The notes under the pieces are model-generated. The model was not told the DNA's origin. It ran no database searches and was given only the letters and a program-made list of their open reading frames with translations. This document shows, piece after piece, positions 28,789-36,653 of a stretch of DNA of 64,000 bases. Within the stretch, counting starts at the first letter, position 1; every line of letters begins with the position of its first letter. Source of the stretch: Bacteroidota bacterium (lineage in GTDB: Bacteria > Bacteroidota > Bacteroidia > Chitinophagales > Saprospiraceae); contig PZPC01000009.1 in the NCBI GenBank assembly GCA_003045895.1, positions 29,692 through 93,691 on the forward strand, written 5' to 3'. Made by a program: the position numbers and the translations under genes.

Positions 28789-31700
28789 TCAATAATCCCA
28801 GTCAATGCGGTGCTGAGCCAGTTCGGTAGCCGTAAGTTTTTCCAGGTATTCCCAGACCACGCCCTTTTCCCACCGGGCGAAGAAGTTGTGCCAACATTTC
28901 ACCGACCCATCGAGGCTACCGGTGAGCAAGGAAAGCCCGTCGGGTGCGAAGACCACACTGGTGACCCGTTTGGTATGTCCCTGGAACGTGACGAGGGTTT
29001 CGCCGTGCAGGTTCCACAATTTGGCCTTTTTGTCGTCACTTCCGGTAAGCAGGTATTGCCCGTCGGGAGAAAAGGCGACCCTGTAAACGGCTGCCGTATG
29101 CCCCTGTAATTCGCGCACGACATTCCTCTGAAGGTCCCATAACCGGGCGGTTTTATCGCGGCTACCGGTGAGCAGGGACTGTCCGTCGGGGGCGAAGGCG
29201 ACACTGTAAACCGAGCCGCTATGCCCTTTAAGTTCGCGTATTTTTTTTCCTTTAAGATCCCACAATTTGGCCGTTTTGTCCCGACTTCCGGTGAGCAAGG
29301 TTTTTCCATCGGGGGCAAAGGCGACACTAAACACAGCCTCCTTGTGTCCCTTCAAGGTGAGGATTTCCTTGCCTTTGAGGGTCCACAATTTAGCTGTTTT
29401 GTCCTCACTTCCGGTTAAAATAAATTGCTCGTCAGCCGAACAAGCCACGCTGAAAATCGGGCCGTTATGGCCAGCCAGGGTGAAGATTTCTTTGCCCTGA
29501 AGCGTCCAGGCTTTGGCTGTTTTGTCGTCGCTTCCGGTGAGCAGGGTTTTTCCGTCGGGGGTGAAGGCCACCGCCGAGAGGTTGTCCTGATGTCCTTGCA
29601 GGCATAGCCGTTCCGTTCCGGTCAGGGTTACCAGCCGGGCTGTTTTGTCGGCTCCGCCCACGAGTACCGTTTGTCCGTCTGGGGCAAACGCCACATCCGC
29701 AATGGCAGGAGCGGATTCTGTCAGATTTCGGATGAGCAACGCCTCGCGGTTCCACAACCGGGCGGTATGGTCTGCGCTACCGGTGAGGATGGACTGCCCG
29801 TCGGGTGAGAAAGCCAGCCCCGAAACATGTTCGGTATGCCCTTGCAGACACAGCAATTCTTCGCCCTGCAGGTTCCACAATTTGGCCACCTTGTCCACAC
29901 CGCCAGAGAGCAAGGATTGCCCATCGGGAGCAAATACCACACTGTAAACAGGCCCCTTGTGCGCGGGTATACTCAGGTTGTTTTCTCCTTTAAGGGTCCA
30001 TAATTTGACGGTGCCATCGGTGCTGGCGGTTGCCAACGTCTGCCCGTCGGGGGCAAAGGCGACACTGAAAACGGGGCCGGCATGTCCTTCCAGGCGGTGT
30101 ATTTCTTTTCCTTGGGTATCCCATAATATGGCCGTTTTGTCATCACTGCCCGTCAGGAAAGATTGCCCGTCGGGGGCAAAATCCACACTGGAAACCCGCC
30201 GGGTATGGCCGGTCAGCTGCCGTATTTCTTTTCCTTTGCTATCCCACCATTTGGCGGAATGATCCCCGCTGCCCGTCAGGAAAGATTGCCCGTCGGGCGC
30301 AACGGCCACACTGAAGATAGCGTCGGTATGGCCTTGCAGGGTCAGCAGCAGCTGGCCTGGCAGGTTCCACAATTTAGCCGTATTGTCGCTGCTTCCGGTT
30401 AGGAAAGATTGCCCGTCGGGTGCGAAGGCGACACCGAAAACCGGGGCCGTATGCCCGTCGATGTGCCGTATTTCGGCCCCCGTTTGGTCCCACAGCTTAG
30501 CGGTATTGTCCTTGCTGCCCGTCAGGAAAGATTGCCCGTCGGGCGCGACGGCTACGTTGTAAATGGTATCGGTATGCCCGCGCAGCGTTTGCCGGTAAAA
30601 AATACTCCCTTTTTCACTCAGTATATCGTGCAGGGCCGCCAGGCTTTCCTCGTTGGGTGCGTAGCGATGAGCCGCCATGGCCAGGTTCAGGGCCAGGGTA
30701 GGGTTGGTGGAGTAAAACTGGCGTGCTTTGGCCGTACAGGCTGCGCCCTGGGCTTCCTTTTTAGCTTGGATCGCTTCATCGCGCTGGCGTTTGAGGTCCA
30801 GAATATCTTCGATGCGTTTGCGCCAGCTCTCCCGGACAAAATTGGCTTCGGCCTGGTTCAGCCAGTGCTGGCCTTTTTCGAGGTAGATAGCTAGAAGCTG
30901 CTCGGAATACCCGGACAGGATCAGGGAGTTCAGGTCGGGGAGTTCGCCTTTGTGGTGGCAGTCGTTCCAGAAGGTGGTGAACAGGTCATGGTCTTCGGGC
31001 GCAATGTGGGCCAGGGCACGTGCTATGATTTCGTCTTTGTGGGCCAGCACGTAGGTTTTGGCGGAATTGGACACCTGTTCAATCAGTTGCATCAGTCGGG
31101 GATTGGCGTCCCAGCGCTTGCTGAAGTTAGCGGTCAGGCGCTCGTCAACTTCGAAGCCGTCCGCCGCCGTAGCGCCGTAGCTAAATACTGGTGCGGCCTG
31201 GGGTTGCGAGCTGTCGACAACGGCCTCCCACAGTTGGCGCTGTAGCCGCAGGGTTTCGGGGCCAAAGTCGGCAATCCACTGTTTGGCGGTTTTCCAGTAC
31301 TGGATGAGGGCGTCGTGGAGGGGTTCGTAGTAGGCGCCGATTTTATCGTGGCCGCCGATGATCAGCTGCTTTTTTTCGAGTAGGTGGAGGACCTCTTCGA
31401 CGATGGCATTTTGTTGCCCGGGGTAATCGAATTCATTGATAAAATCCCGGTGTTTATCTTCCTGGAAAGCGACGGCTGGCCGCACGTATACCCGCCGCCG
31501 TCCGAAGTCACCTTCGTTGACCTGGATCATCCGCAGGATCAGCTTGCGCATGACCAACTGGTGGGTAGGGCTGATGGTGCCCAGTTCCTCGTAAATATTA
31601 TCGGCGTACTGGCTCAGGGCGCCATTGATCCCCCCCAGCTTTTTGTAGGCCGCTTCGGTGAAGATGCGTGTATCTTCACTGGTAACTTCGTAAAACCGAC

Positions 31701-33420
31701 TCATCATAAACGAAAGTACGGGCAGTGCACCGGGGGCATTGTTGACCTCCGCCAGGATGGTATTCACCAATTTTTCGGTCTCAAAGTCATAGAGTTCCGC
31801 CAGGGCGGGATTCACCAGCGCTTCCCGCAGCTCGGCCATTCCGATGGGGGGAACCCGGTAGAGAAAAGTGCCCAGGTTGTCGGCGGTCCAGAAGGTTTGG
31901 CCAAAGTCCGATTCCTCCAGTTGCCATTCGAAATCGGAGCGGAGGGTGATGATAATTTTCAGGTTTTGCTGATCGGCTTGCTGCAAAAGCGCGGTCAGCT
32001 TATTTTCAAAGGGTAGGCGCTCCGTGGCTTTGCTGCAATCGTTGAAGAAGGCTTCGTACTGGTCGATGAGGAGTACCTGTTTTTTTGTGGGATCCAGGTT
32101 GGGGAGCAAGGCCTCCAGTCCGGTGTAGTAGGTGCCTAAGCTGGTACCGTCGGCCGCCAGGTGGGTAGCCACGGCGCCGGTCCAGGCCTGGGCGCCCGGG
32201 CAGAGGACCAGTAGTTCTGCCTGTTCCCACTCCTGCTGGCCATTGTCGTTTTTCCAGGCTCGCAAAGCGGGTAGCAGGCCAGCTTTCACCAGCGAAGATT
32301 TGCCGCTACCCGAAGGCGCGGTCACCACCAGGATCGGGGTTTGCCGGAGTTTGTTCAGGAGTTCTCTGACGGCGGCCCGGCGGCCAAAGAACAGGTCGAA
32401 ATCGGTCGTTTCAAAAGGGCTCAGTCCTTTGTAGGGATTGCGCAAAACCCGCTGGGCAAAGTTGAGTTTGTTGTGGGGGTCGAAGAAAATGAACTGCCCG
32501 CCCTGGTGGTTACCCATGGGAAAAAGGTCGGGATACTGGATTTCGGCGCCGAAATTACCGTCGTTGGTGACGCGCTCAATCTTGTCCCAAAGGTAGAGAA
32601 AGAGTTCCTGGGAGGTGAGTACGCCGTCGCCTAGGTTTCGGCCCGGCGTCTTCAGTTCGGCTTTGCCTTCCAGGGCCTCGATGAGGGCTTCGGCGAAGGG
32701 CGAATGTCGTTGCTCATCGAGCTCCGAGCGGATGCCTATCCAGTCGGCTGCCGTCTGGTGCGGGCCGGCCGAAACGAGGACCTGCCAGGCGCGTTCGCGC
32801 TTGAACCGCGAGAACCGCTCCTCGTAGAGGGGCATATTGGTGACCCAGCCCGCGTCGCGGGTATTTTCGACCACGTGGCGGAATTTGCCCGCAAAACAGC
32901 AGTCGAGGATGAGCAAGGTGTGGTGGCAGTCGAGGATTTTGAGGGTCTCGAAGACGGTCTCCATCGCCAGGAGGCTGCTGTTCTCCAGCATAGCTTTTTC
33001 GGGGCGTGCATCCGACGGCAGCAGGTAGCCCGCGGGGCCTTCGCCAAACTCGCCGGGTTTGCCGTGGCCAGCGTAGTAGAAGACGATACAATCCTGCGGG
33101 GTAATGTGGGGCTCAAGGGCGGGGTCCTGGATTCGCTGCAGCAGGTCGCGCAGGGTGTCGCCATTGGCGTCCAGTTGCAGGTGAATACCGGCCAGGTCCG
33201 CGGTCAGTTCCGTGGCCGGCGCTGCCGGGTCAACTCCCAGGAACAACTCCACGTGGTCGAAACCCTGTTGGTACTTGAGTACCCGCGCGATTTCCCGGGC
33301 GTCGTTGACAGCCGACTTGAGGTCCTTGTTGATCTTGGGATAATGGTTGATCCCAATCACGAAGGCGTAGCTGCGGGGAAAGCCGAGTAACTGACTGCGA
33401 TTGTTGATGGGGTTGGGCAT
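28789..33420 (-). CDS. Caspase - STAND ATPase - WD40 protein (1543 residues)
   Basis: Three parts are clear. Residues 1-270 are a C14 caspase-like domain: AFVIGINHYP, then FYYAGHGKPGE with catalytic His 119, then LLILDCCFAGKF with catalytic Cys 175. Residues about 330-850 are an nSTAND1-type ATPase, beginning NPYKGLSPFETTDFDLFFGR, with Walker A APSGSGKSS (Lys 374) and Walker B VLLIDQYEAFF (Asp about 453), then a helical region and a KRQRDEAIQAKKEAQ linker. Residues about 940-1515 are 14 WD40 units of about 41 residues, enough for two seven-blade propellers. No signal peptide or membrane helix is seen, so it is cytosolic. STAND proteins oligomerise on sensing a signal. Here the propellers would sense, the ATPase switch, and the caspase cleave. 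A role in regulated cell death or phage defence is inferred from architecture. Confidence 0.93.
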   Translation of the reverse strand: MPNPINNRSQLLGFPRSYAFVIGINHYPKINKDLKSAVNDAREIARVLKYQQGFDHVELFLGVDPAAPATELTADLAGIHLQLDANGDTLRDLLQRIQDPALEPHITPQDCIVFYYAGHGKPGEFGEGPAGYLLPSDARPEKAMLENSSLLAMETVFETLKILDCHHTLLILDCCFAGKFRHVVENTRDAGWVTNMPLYEERFSRFKRERAWQVLVSAGPHQTAADWIGIRSELDEQRHSPFAEALIEALEGKAELKTPGRNLGDGVLTSQELFLYLWDKIERVTNDGNFGAEIQYPDLFPMGNHQGGQFIFFDPHNKLNFAQRVLRNPYKGLSPFETTDFDLFFGRRAAVRELLNKLRQTPILVVTAPSGSGKSSLVKAGLLPALRAWKNDNGQQEWEQAELLVLCPGAQAWTGAVATHLAADGTSLGTYYTGLEALLPNLDPTKKQVLLIDQYEAFFNDCSKATERLPFENKLTALLQQADQQNLKIIITLRSDFEWQLEESDFGQTFWTADNLGTFLYRVPPIGMAELREALVNPALAELYDFETEKLVNTILAEVNNAPGALPVLSFMMSRFYEVTSEDTRIFTEAAYKKLGGINGALSQYADNIYEELGTISPTHQLVMRKLILRMIQVNEGDFGRRRVYVRPAVAFQEDKHRDFINEFDYPGQQNAIVEEVLHLLEKKQLIIGGHDKIGAYYEPLHDALIQYWKTAKQWIADFGPETLRLQRQLWEAVVDSSQPQAAPVFSYGATAADGFEVDERLTANFSKRWDANPRLMQLIEQVSNSAKTYVLAHKDEIIARALAHIAPEDHDLFTTFWNDCHHKGELPDLNSLILSGYSEQLLAIYLEKGQHWLNQAEANFVRESWRKRIEDILDLKRQRDEAIQAKKEAQGAACTAKARQFYSTNPTLALNLAMAAHRYAPNEESLAALHDILSEKGSIFYRQTLRGHTDTIYNVAVAPDGQSFLTGSKDNTAKLWDQTGAEIRHIDGHTAPVFGVAFAPDGQSFLTGSSDNTAKLWNLPGQLLLTLQGHTDAIFSVAVAPDGQSFLTGSGDHSAKWWDSKGKEIRQLTGHTRRVSSVDFAPDGQSFLTGSDDKTAILWDTQGKEIHRLEGHAGPVFSVAFAPDGQTLATASTDGTVKLWTLKGENNLSIPAHKGPVYSVVFAPDGQSLLSGGVDKVAKLWNLQGEELLCLQGHTEHVSGLAFSPDGQSILTGSADHTARLWNREALLIRNLTESAPAIADVAFAPDGQTVLVGGADKTARLVTLTGTERLCLQGHQDNLSAVAFTPDGKTLLTGSDDKTAKAWTLQGKEIFTLAGHNGPIFSVACSADEQFILTGSEDKTAKLWTLKGKEILTLKGHKEAVFSVAFAPDGKTLLTGSRDKTAKLWDLKGKKIRELKGHSGSVYSVAFAPDGQSLLTGSRDKTARLWDLQRNVVRELQGHTAAVYRVAFSPDGQYLLTGSDDKKAKLWNLHGETLVTFQGHTKRVTSVVFAPDGLSLLTGSLDGSVKCWHNFFARWEKGVVWEYLEKLTATELAQHRIDWDY
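28876..30597 (-). repeat. Fourteen tandem WD40-coding repeats of about 123 bp
   Basis: Each unit encodes a GH-x-x-x-V-x-S-V-A-F-A-P-D-G-Q-S-x-L-T-G-S-x-D pattern. The DNA is also strongly conserved between units, for example the many copies of GATTGCCCGTCGGG, suggesting recent duplication or gene conversion. Confidence 0.9.
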
Positions 33421-33508
33421 AGCGGTAGACTTTCAGAAATTCACCCTAAAATTAAGAAAAAGCCGGATGCCCAGGGTGGATTGTTGGGGGGTTACCCCGA
33501 ACAGGCAT

Positions 33509-33539
33509 AAAAAAAAGGGAGGTGCCGGAACAGCACCTC
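33509..33539 (-). terminator. Minus-strand intrinsic terminator upstream of the caspase gene
   Basis: Read on the minus strand, GAGGTGC, a 7-base loop and GCACCTC form a perfect stem, followed by CCC and eight U. It lies about 90 bases before the caspase start codon, where no upstream minus-strand gene exists, so it may be an attenuator or the end of a small RNA. Confidence 0.6.
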
Positions 33540-33600
33540 ACGCTTTAATTACAAAAGGATTAGGTTGGATGTGTTTTGGGCGGGTAAGTGGTTAAGGGAG

Positions 33601-33646
33601 TCCGTAGTTATAAACTACGGACAGCGGTTATAAACTACGGACAGCG
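33601..33646. repeat. 20-bp tandem duplication containing a palindrome
   Basis: GTTATAAACTACGGACAGCG occurs twice head to tail (33607-33626 and 33627-33646). The first copy overlaps a perfect palindrome, TCCGTAGTT-ATA-AACTACGGA (33601-33621). The three-base centre resembles the hairpins near 63.6 kb. Confidence 0.85.
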
Positions 33647-33785
33647 GGGGTTGCCTCCTTATATACGGCAAGTTATATGACAAAAATCTCCTAAACACGC
33701 TTACGCAGATCACTGGCGGTCCTATATAATGCGCCGAACTTGTAAAAAAGACCAACATTTTGATCACTACTAAAGTCGGAAATCC

Positions 33786-34718
33786 ATGTTTTCAAATCTA
33801 ACCTTTACGAGTACCGAGGTATTCGCTGGTCTGGTGTTGTTGGTGGCCGCCGTCCTTGTTCTTATTGTGATAGGGCGCTACAAAATGACGCAGTTTGCGG
33901 AAAAGGACCTCAGGGCCATACACGCCAACGACGCTAAAAAAATCAGCATCAGTAGCCGCAGCAAGTATGCCGAAGTTGATGTTCTTAACGACACGAGTGT
34001 GTTCTTCCAGATAGGGCTGGTCGTGGGACTGGCGCTCATGTTATTGGCTTTCAATTGGACCCAATTCGAGGAGGATGTCGTTATTCCCGAAGGCGCACTG
34101 GAAATGCAATTCGATATAGCGATGGAGGCGCCTCCCCAAACGGCTACCCCACCGCCACCGCCACCGCCGCCACCACCCGTGATTGAGGAGGTGCCCGATA
34201 ACGTGATATTGGACGAGGATCAAACGGCGTTCACCGACCAATCGGCCGATGCGAATACCGCGCTGGTTTATACGCCCCCGGCGGTGACGACTACCGCTGC
34301 CCCACCGCCCCCACCCCCACCGCCCCCACCGCCTATTGCCGTGAAAGAAATCTTCAAAGTGGTGGAAGATATGCCCCGCTTTCCAGGCTGTGAAGACCTG
34401 GGCACCGTGGCCGAAAAAAAGGCTTGTGCGCAGAAAGAATTGTTGGCGTTTGTCTATGCGAACATCAAATACCCTTCCATTGCGCGAGAAAACAGTGTGG
34501 AAGGTACCGTTGTCGTAAGGTTTGTCGTAACGGAAAATGGCACGATAGAAGACGCTGAAATAATCCGCGATATAGGTGCCGGTTGTGGCGCGGAAGCCCT
34601 GCGCGTGGTGAAATTGATGAACGACCTGCCCGAACGTTGGACACCTGGTATGCAACGCGGTAGAAAAGTGCCCGTTTATTTCAACCTGCCGGTGAAGTTT
34701 ATGCTGGAGGTGAATTAA
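33786..34718 (+). CDS. TonB family protein with an extra N-terminal membrane segment
   Basis: A 310-residue protein. Residues about 13-32 form a membrane helix, then a basic loop, then SKYAEVDVLNDTSVFFQIGL with a second helix (about 78-95). The second part is what Bacteroidota TonB proteins normally start with. Two Pro runs (about residues 120-132 and 173-184), separated by an acidic segment, span the periplasm. The C-terminal TonB domain (about 225-310) shows IKYPSIARENSVEGTVVVRF and PVYFNLPVKF. TonB passes proton-motive energy to outer-membrane receptors. No ExbB/ExbD genes are near. The extra helix would place the N-terminus on the periplasmic side, which is unusual. Confidence 0.88.
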   Translation: MFSNLTFTSTEVFAGLVLLVAAVLVLIVIGRYKMTQFAEKDLRAIHANDAKKISISSRSKYAEVDVLNDTSVFFQIGLVVGLALMLLAFNWTQFEEDVVIPEGALEMQFDIAMEAPPQTATPPPPPPPPPPVIEEVPDNVILDEDQTAFTDQSADANTALVYTPPAVTTTAAPPPPPPPPPPPIAVKEIFKVVEDMPRFPGCEDLGTVAEKKACAQKELLAFVYANIKYPSIARENSVEGTVVVRFVVTENGTIEDAEIIRDIGAGCGAEALRVVKLMNDLPERWTPGMQRGRKVPVYFNLPVKFMLEVN

Positions 34719-34808
34719 CGCCGTATGCCTTCATTAACAGAAATGCGGAATTCTATCGAAAAATAGGGCCGCGTTTGTTTATTTACTTAATCAAAAAAAA
34801 ACAACAAC

Positions 34809-35453
34809 ATGGAACTAAAGCACGCGCTCCCGTTAATCAGTTTGCTGTTGGTCGTACTCAACAGTTGTGCACCCGTTTTTTCCGAACTACAAAGTGCTCG
34901 CACCGTTGGCAAGGGTAATATTGAAGCGACGGGGGCTTTTTCCACGGTAAGCTTCACCAATGAGGGAGAATCCGAACACGCACAGAATAACATTGGCATT
35001 CAGGCCGGCTACGGATTGTCGGACGTGGTAGACCTGAGAGTCCGCTACGAATACCTCTGGTTGGATAAAAGTGCCGATGCCGGTGGTGTGAACATTCTCG
35101 GTTTCGGGCCTAAATTCAGCTTGCTGAAAGATCGGATTGCCGGCTATGTACCACTTGGCTTTGCTTTTGGGAAAGATGTTGAAACTCCGTCCGACACCTG
35201 GCAAATCCACCCTACCTTATTAGGCACCATTCCAGCAGGTGATTTTTTCGAGATTAACCCTTCCTTCAAAGTACTCCTACCATTCAAAAAAGAGTTGGAA
35301 ACGACGGTTGCTTTTAACCTGGGCCTGGGCTTCAACGTGAATGACAAAGTGACTATTCGCCCCGAATACGGTATGCTCTTCAACCCGGGAGAAACCGGAC
35401 ATTACGGCCAGTTCAGTATTGGCTTGACCATTAATCCACAGGGTCGGCCTTAG
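34809..35453 (+). CDS. Outer-membrane beta-barrel-like lipoprotein
   Basis: A 214-residue protein with a lipobox (LLLVVLNSCAP, Cys at about residue 19). The rest alternates polar and hydrophobic residues in strands such as NIGIQAGYGLSDVVDLRVRY, ETTVAFNLGLGFNV and GHYGQFSIGLTI, as in small outer-membrane barrels. It lacks a recognisable family motif. It starts 90 bases after tonB on the same strand, so cotranscription is possible. Its stop is only 13 bases from the stop of the convergent efflux adaptor gene. Confidence 0.75.
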   Translation: MELKHALPLISLLLVVLNSCAPVFSELQSARTVGKGNIEATGAFSTVSFTNEGESEHAQNNIGIQAGYGLSDVVDLRVRYEYLWLDKSADAGGVNILGFGPKFSLLKDRIAGYVPLGFAFGKDVETPSDTWQIHPTLLGTIPAGDFFEINPSFKVLLPFKKELETTVAFNLGLGFNVNDKVTIRPEYGMLFNPGETGHYGQFSIGLTINPQGRP

Positions 35454-35466
35454 GGGGCGGCAAGGC

Positions 35467-36630
35467 CTATTCCGCCAACAAATCAAAAGCGCCCTTGCCC
35501 AGAAACTCGGCATCCTGGGGGAAGTCGGTAGGGTTTAGAATTTGCGTAAAGCCGTCGGTAGTTGTCCCGACGGTTACCTGCCGCCTGATGAAGGTGAAAG
35601 CATCTGGAGTGGCCGTTTGCTTGACGAGTACAAAATACTGGTTTTCTATATTGACAATGGCGCTGGCCGGGAGCGCTAACGCGGGGGCTGAATGGGTATA
35701 AATTTCGGCTTCCACGTACATCCCCGGACTAAATTGCTGCGTGTTTTTTTCGTCGGCAAGGTGGCAGTGGATGGAGGCCGTCCGTTTTTCCGGATCGATG
35801 CTGCGGTTGATCAGGTGCACACTGGCCGCGTACTCCCGTTGGGTGTCATTTTGGACGTTGAAGGTTACGGGTTGGCCGATGGCTACACTGGCGAGGTCTT
35901 TTTCGAAAAGGAGGAGTTCCAGGTGCAGGTGGTCGGGGTTCGTGATGGCGATGGCCACATCCGTCGGGTTCAAAAATTGTCCTTTCGCTATGTTCACATT
36001 GGTCACGTAGCCACCAATGGGAGCTGTCACGGCGATGGTGGTACGCAGTTGCTGTTCGGTGAGGTTGTCGGTATTGATATTCATCAGGCTCAGTTTCTGC
36101 TTCAGCGATTCGTACCTCACCCGGGTCACGGTGTAGTCGGCTTCGGCTTTGAGGTAATTTTTCTGAGAAGTTACGTTGTCTTCTACGAGGTTGGCCTGGC
36201 GTTCGAAGTCGGACTTGAGGTAGCTCAATTGCCCTTTGGCTTCGAGGAATTCCTGTTGCATTTCGATGTAGTCGGGGTTTTCCAACACAAAAAGCACCTG
36301 CCCCTTCCGGACCACTTCACCCGGTAGCAAGGCAATATCCTTGACGAACCCCCCAAAGTAAGCACTCACCAGGGCCCGGTTGCTGGGCGGCACGTCGATG
36401 AGGCCATTGGTTTTGATGGTCTGGTGGAAATCGTGGGATGCCAGTTGGGCCAGCTGCATGCCGGCCGCCTGAAACTGGGTAGCCGTCAGGCGGTAAGTGT
36501 GGTCGGCTGTGGTTTCGGAAGGGTCGTCTGCGACAGTCGCGTCTCCCGTTTCGTTCGGCGAGGAACAGGCTACCAGCCCCAGTAGAAGGAAGTAGCTTAA
36601 GCTTTGTTTGATATGAATGCTGTATTTCAT
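35467..36630 (-). CDS. RND efflux periplasmic adaptor lipoprotein (CzcB/CusB type)
   Basis: A 387-residue membrane fusion protein. The N-terminus ends in LLGLVACSS, a lipobox. Barrel-sandwich halves are seen at GFVKDIALLPGEVVRKGQVL and AVTAPIGGYVTNVNIAKGQFL, with a helical hairpin between them (about residues 125-190). A beta-barrel follows (LHLELLLFEKDLASVAIGQP) and then a membrane-proximal domain. It bridges the inner-membrane RND pump and the outer-membrane channel. It starts 23 bases after the CzcA-TolC fusion gene and is the last gene of the efflux operon. Confidence 0.93.
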   Translation of the reverse strand: MKYSIHIKQSLSYFLLLGLVACSSPNETGDATVADDPSETTADHTYRLTATQFQAAGMQLAQLASHDFHQTIKTNGLIDVPPSNRALVSAYFGGFVKDIALLPGEVVRKGQVLFVLENPDYIEMQQEFLEAKGQLSYLKSDFERQANLVEDNVTSQKNYLKAEADYTVTRVRYESLKQKLSLMNINTDNLTEQQLRTTIAVTAPIGGYVTNVNIAKGQFLNPTDVAIAITNPDHLHLELLLFEKDLASVAIGQPVTFNVQNDTQREYAASVHLINRSIDPEKRTASIHCHLADEKNTQQFSPGMYVEAEIYTHSAPALALPASAIVNIENQYFVLVKQTATPDAFTFIRRQVTVGTTTDGFTQILNPTDFPQDAEFLGKGAFDLLAE

Positions 36631-36653
36631 GGTGTTGTATTTGCCGCTGGTGT

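Larger units (their letters stand above)
33421..33785. other. Gene-free interval between the caspase gene and tonB
   Basis: 365 bases without a convincing gene. It must hold the promoters of two divergent genes, though no clear TAnnTTTG box was found. It also contains a GGGG-TTA-CCCC hairpin near 33485, a minus-strand terminator-like hairpin (33509-33539) and a palindromic tandem repeat (33601-33646). A short ORF at 33401-33595 has no coding character. Confidence 0.6.

Noticed and set aside
28876..30597. Regular 123-bp repeats considered as a satellite or CRISPR-like array
   Set aside because: They are coding and each unit is a standard WD40 blade in frame.
33401..33595. 64-codon open frame before tonB
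   Set aside because: Overlaps the caspase start and a terminator-like hairpin, with no coding character.
33607..33646. Direct 20-bp repeats considered as a CRISPR array
   Set aside because: Only two units, head to tail without spacers, and no cas gene in the window.
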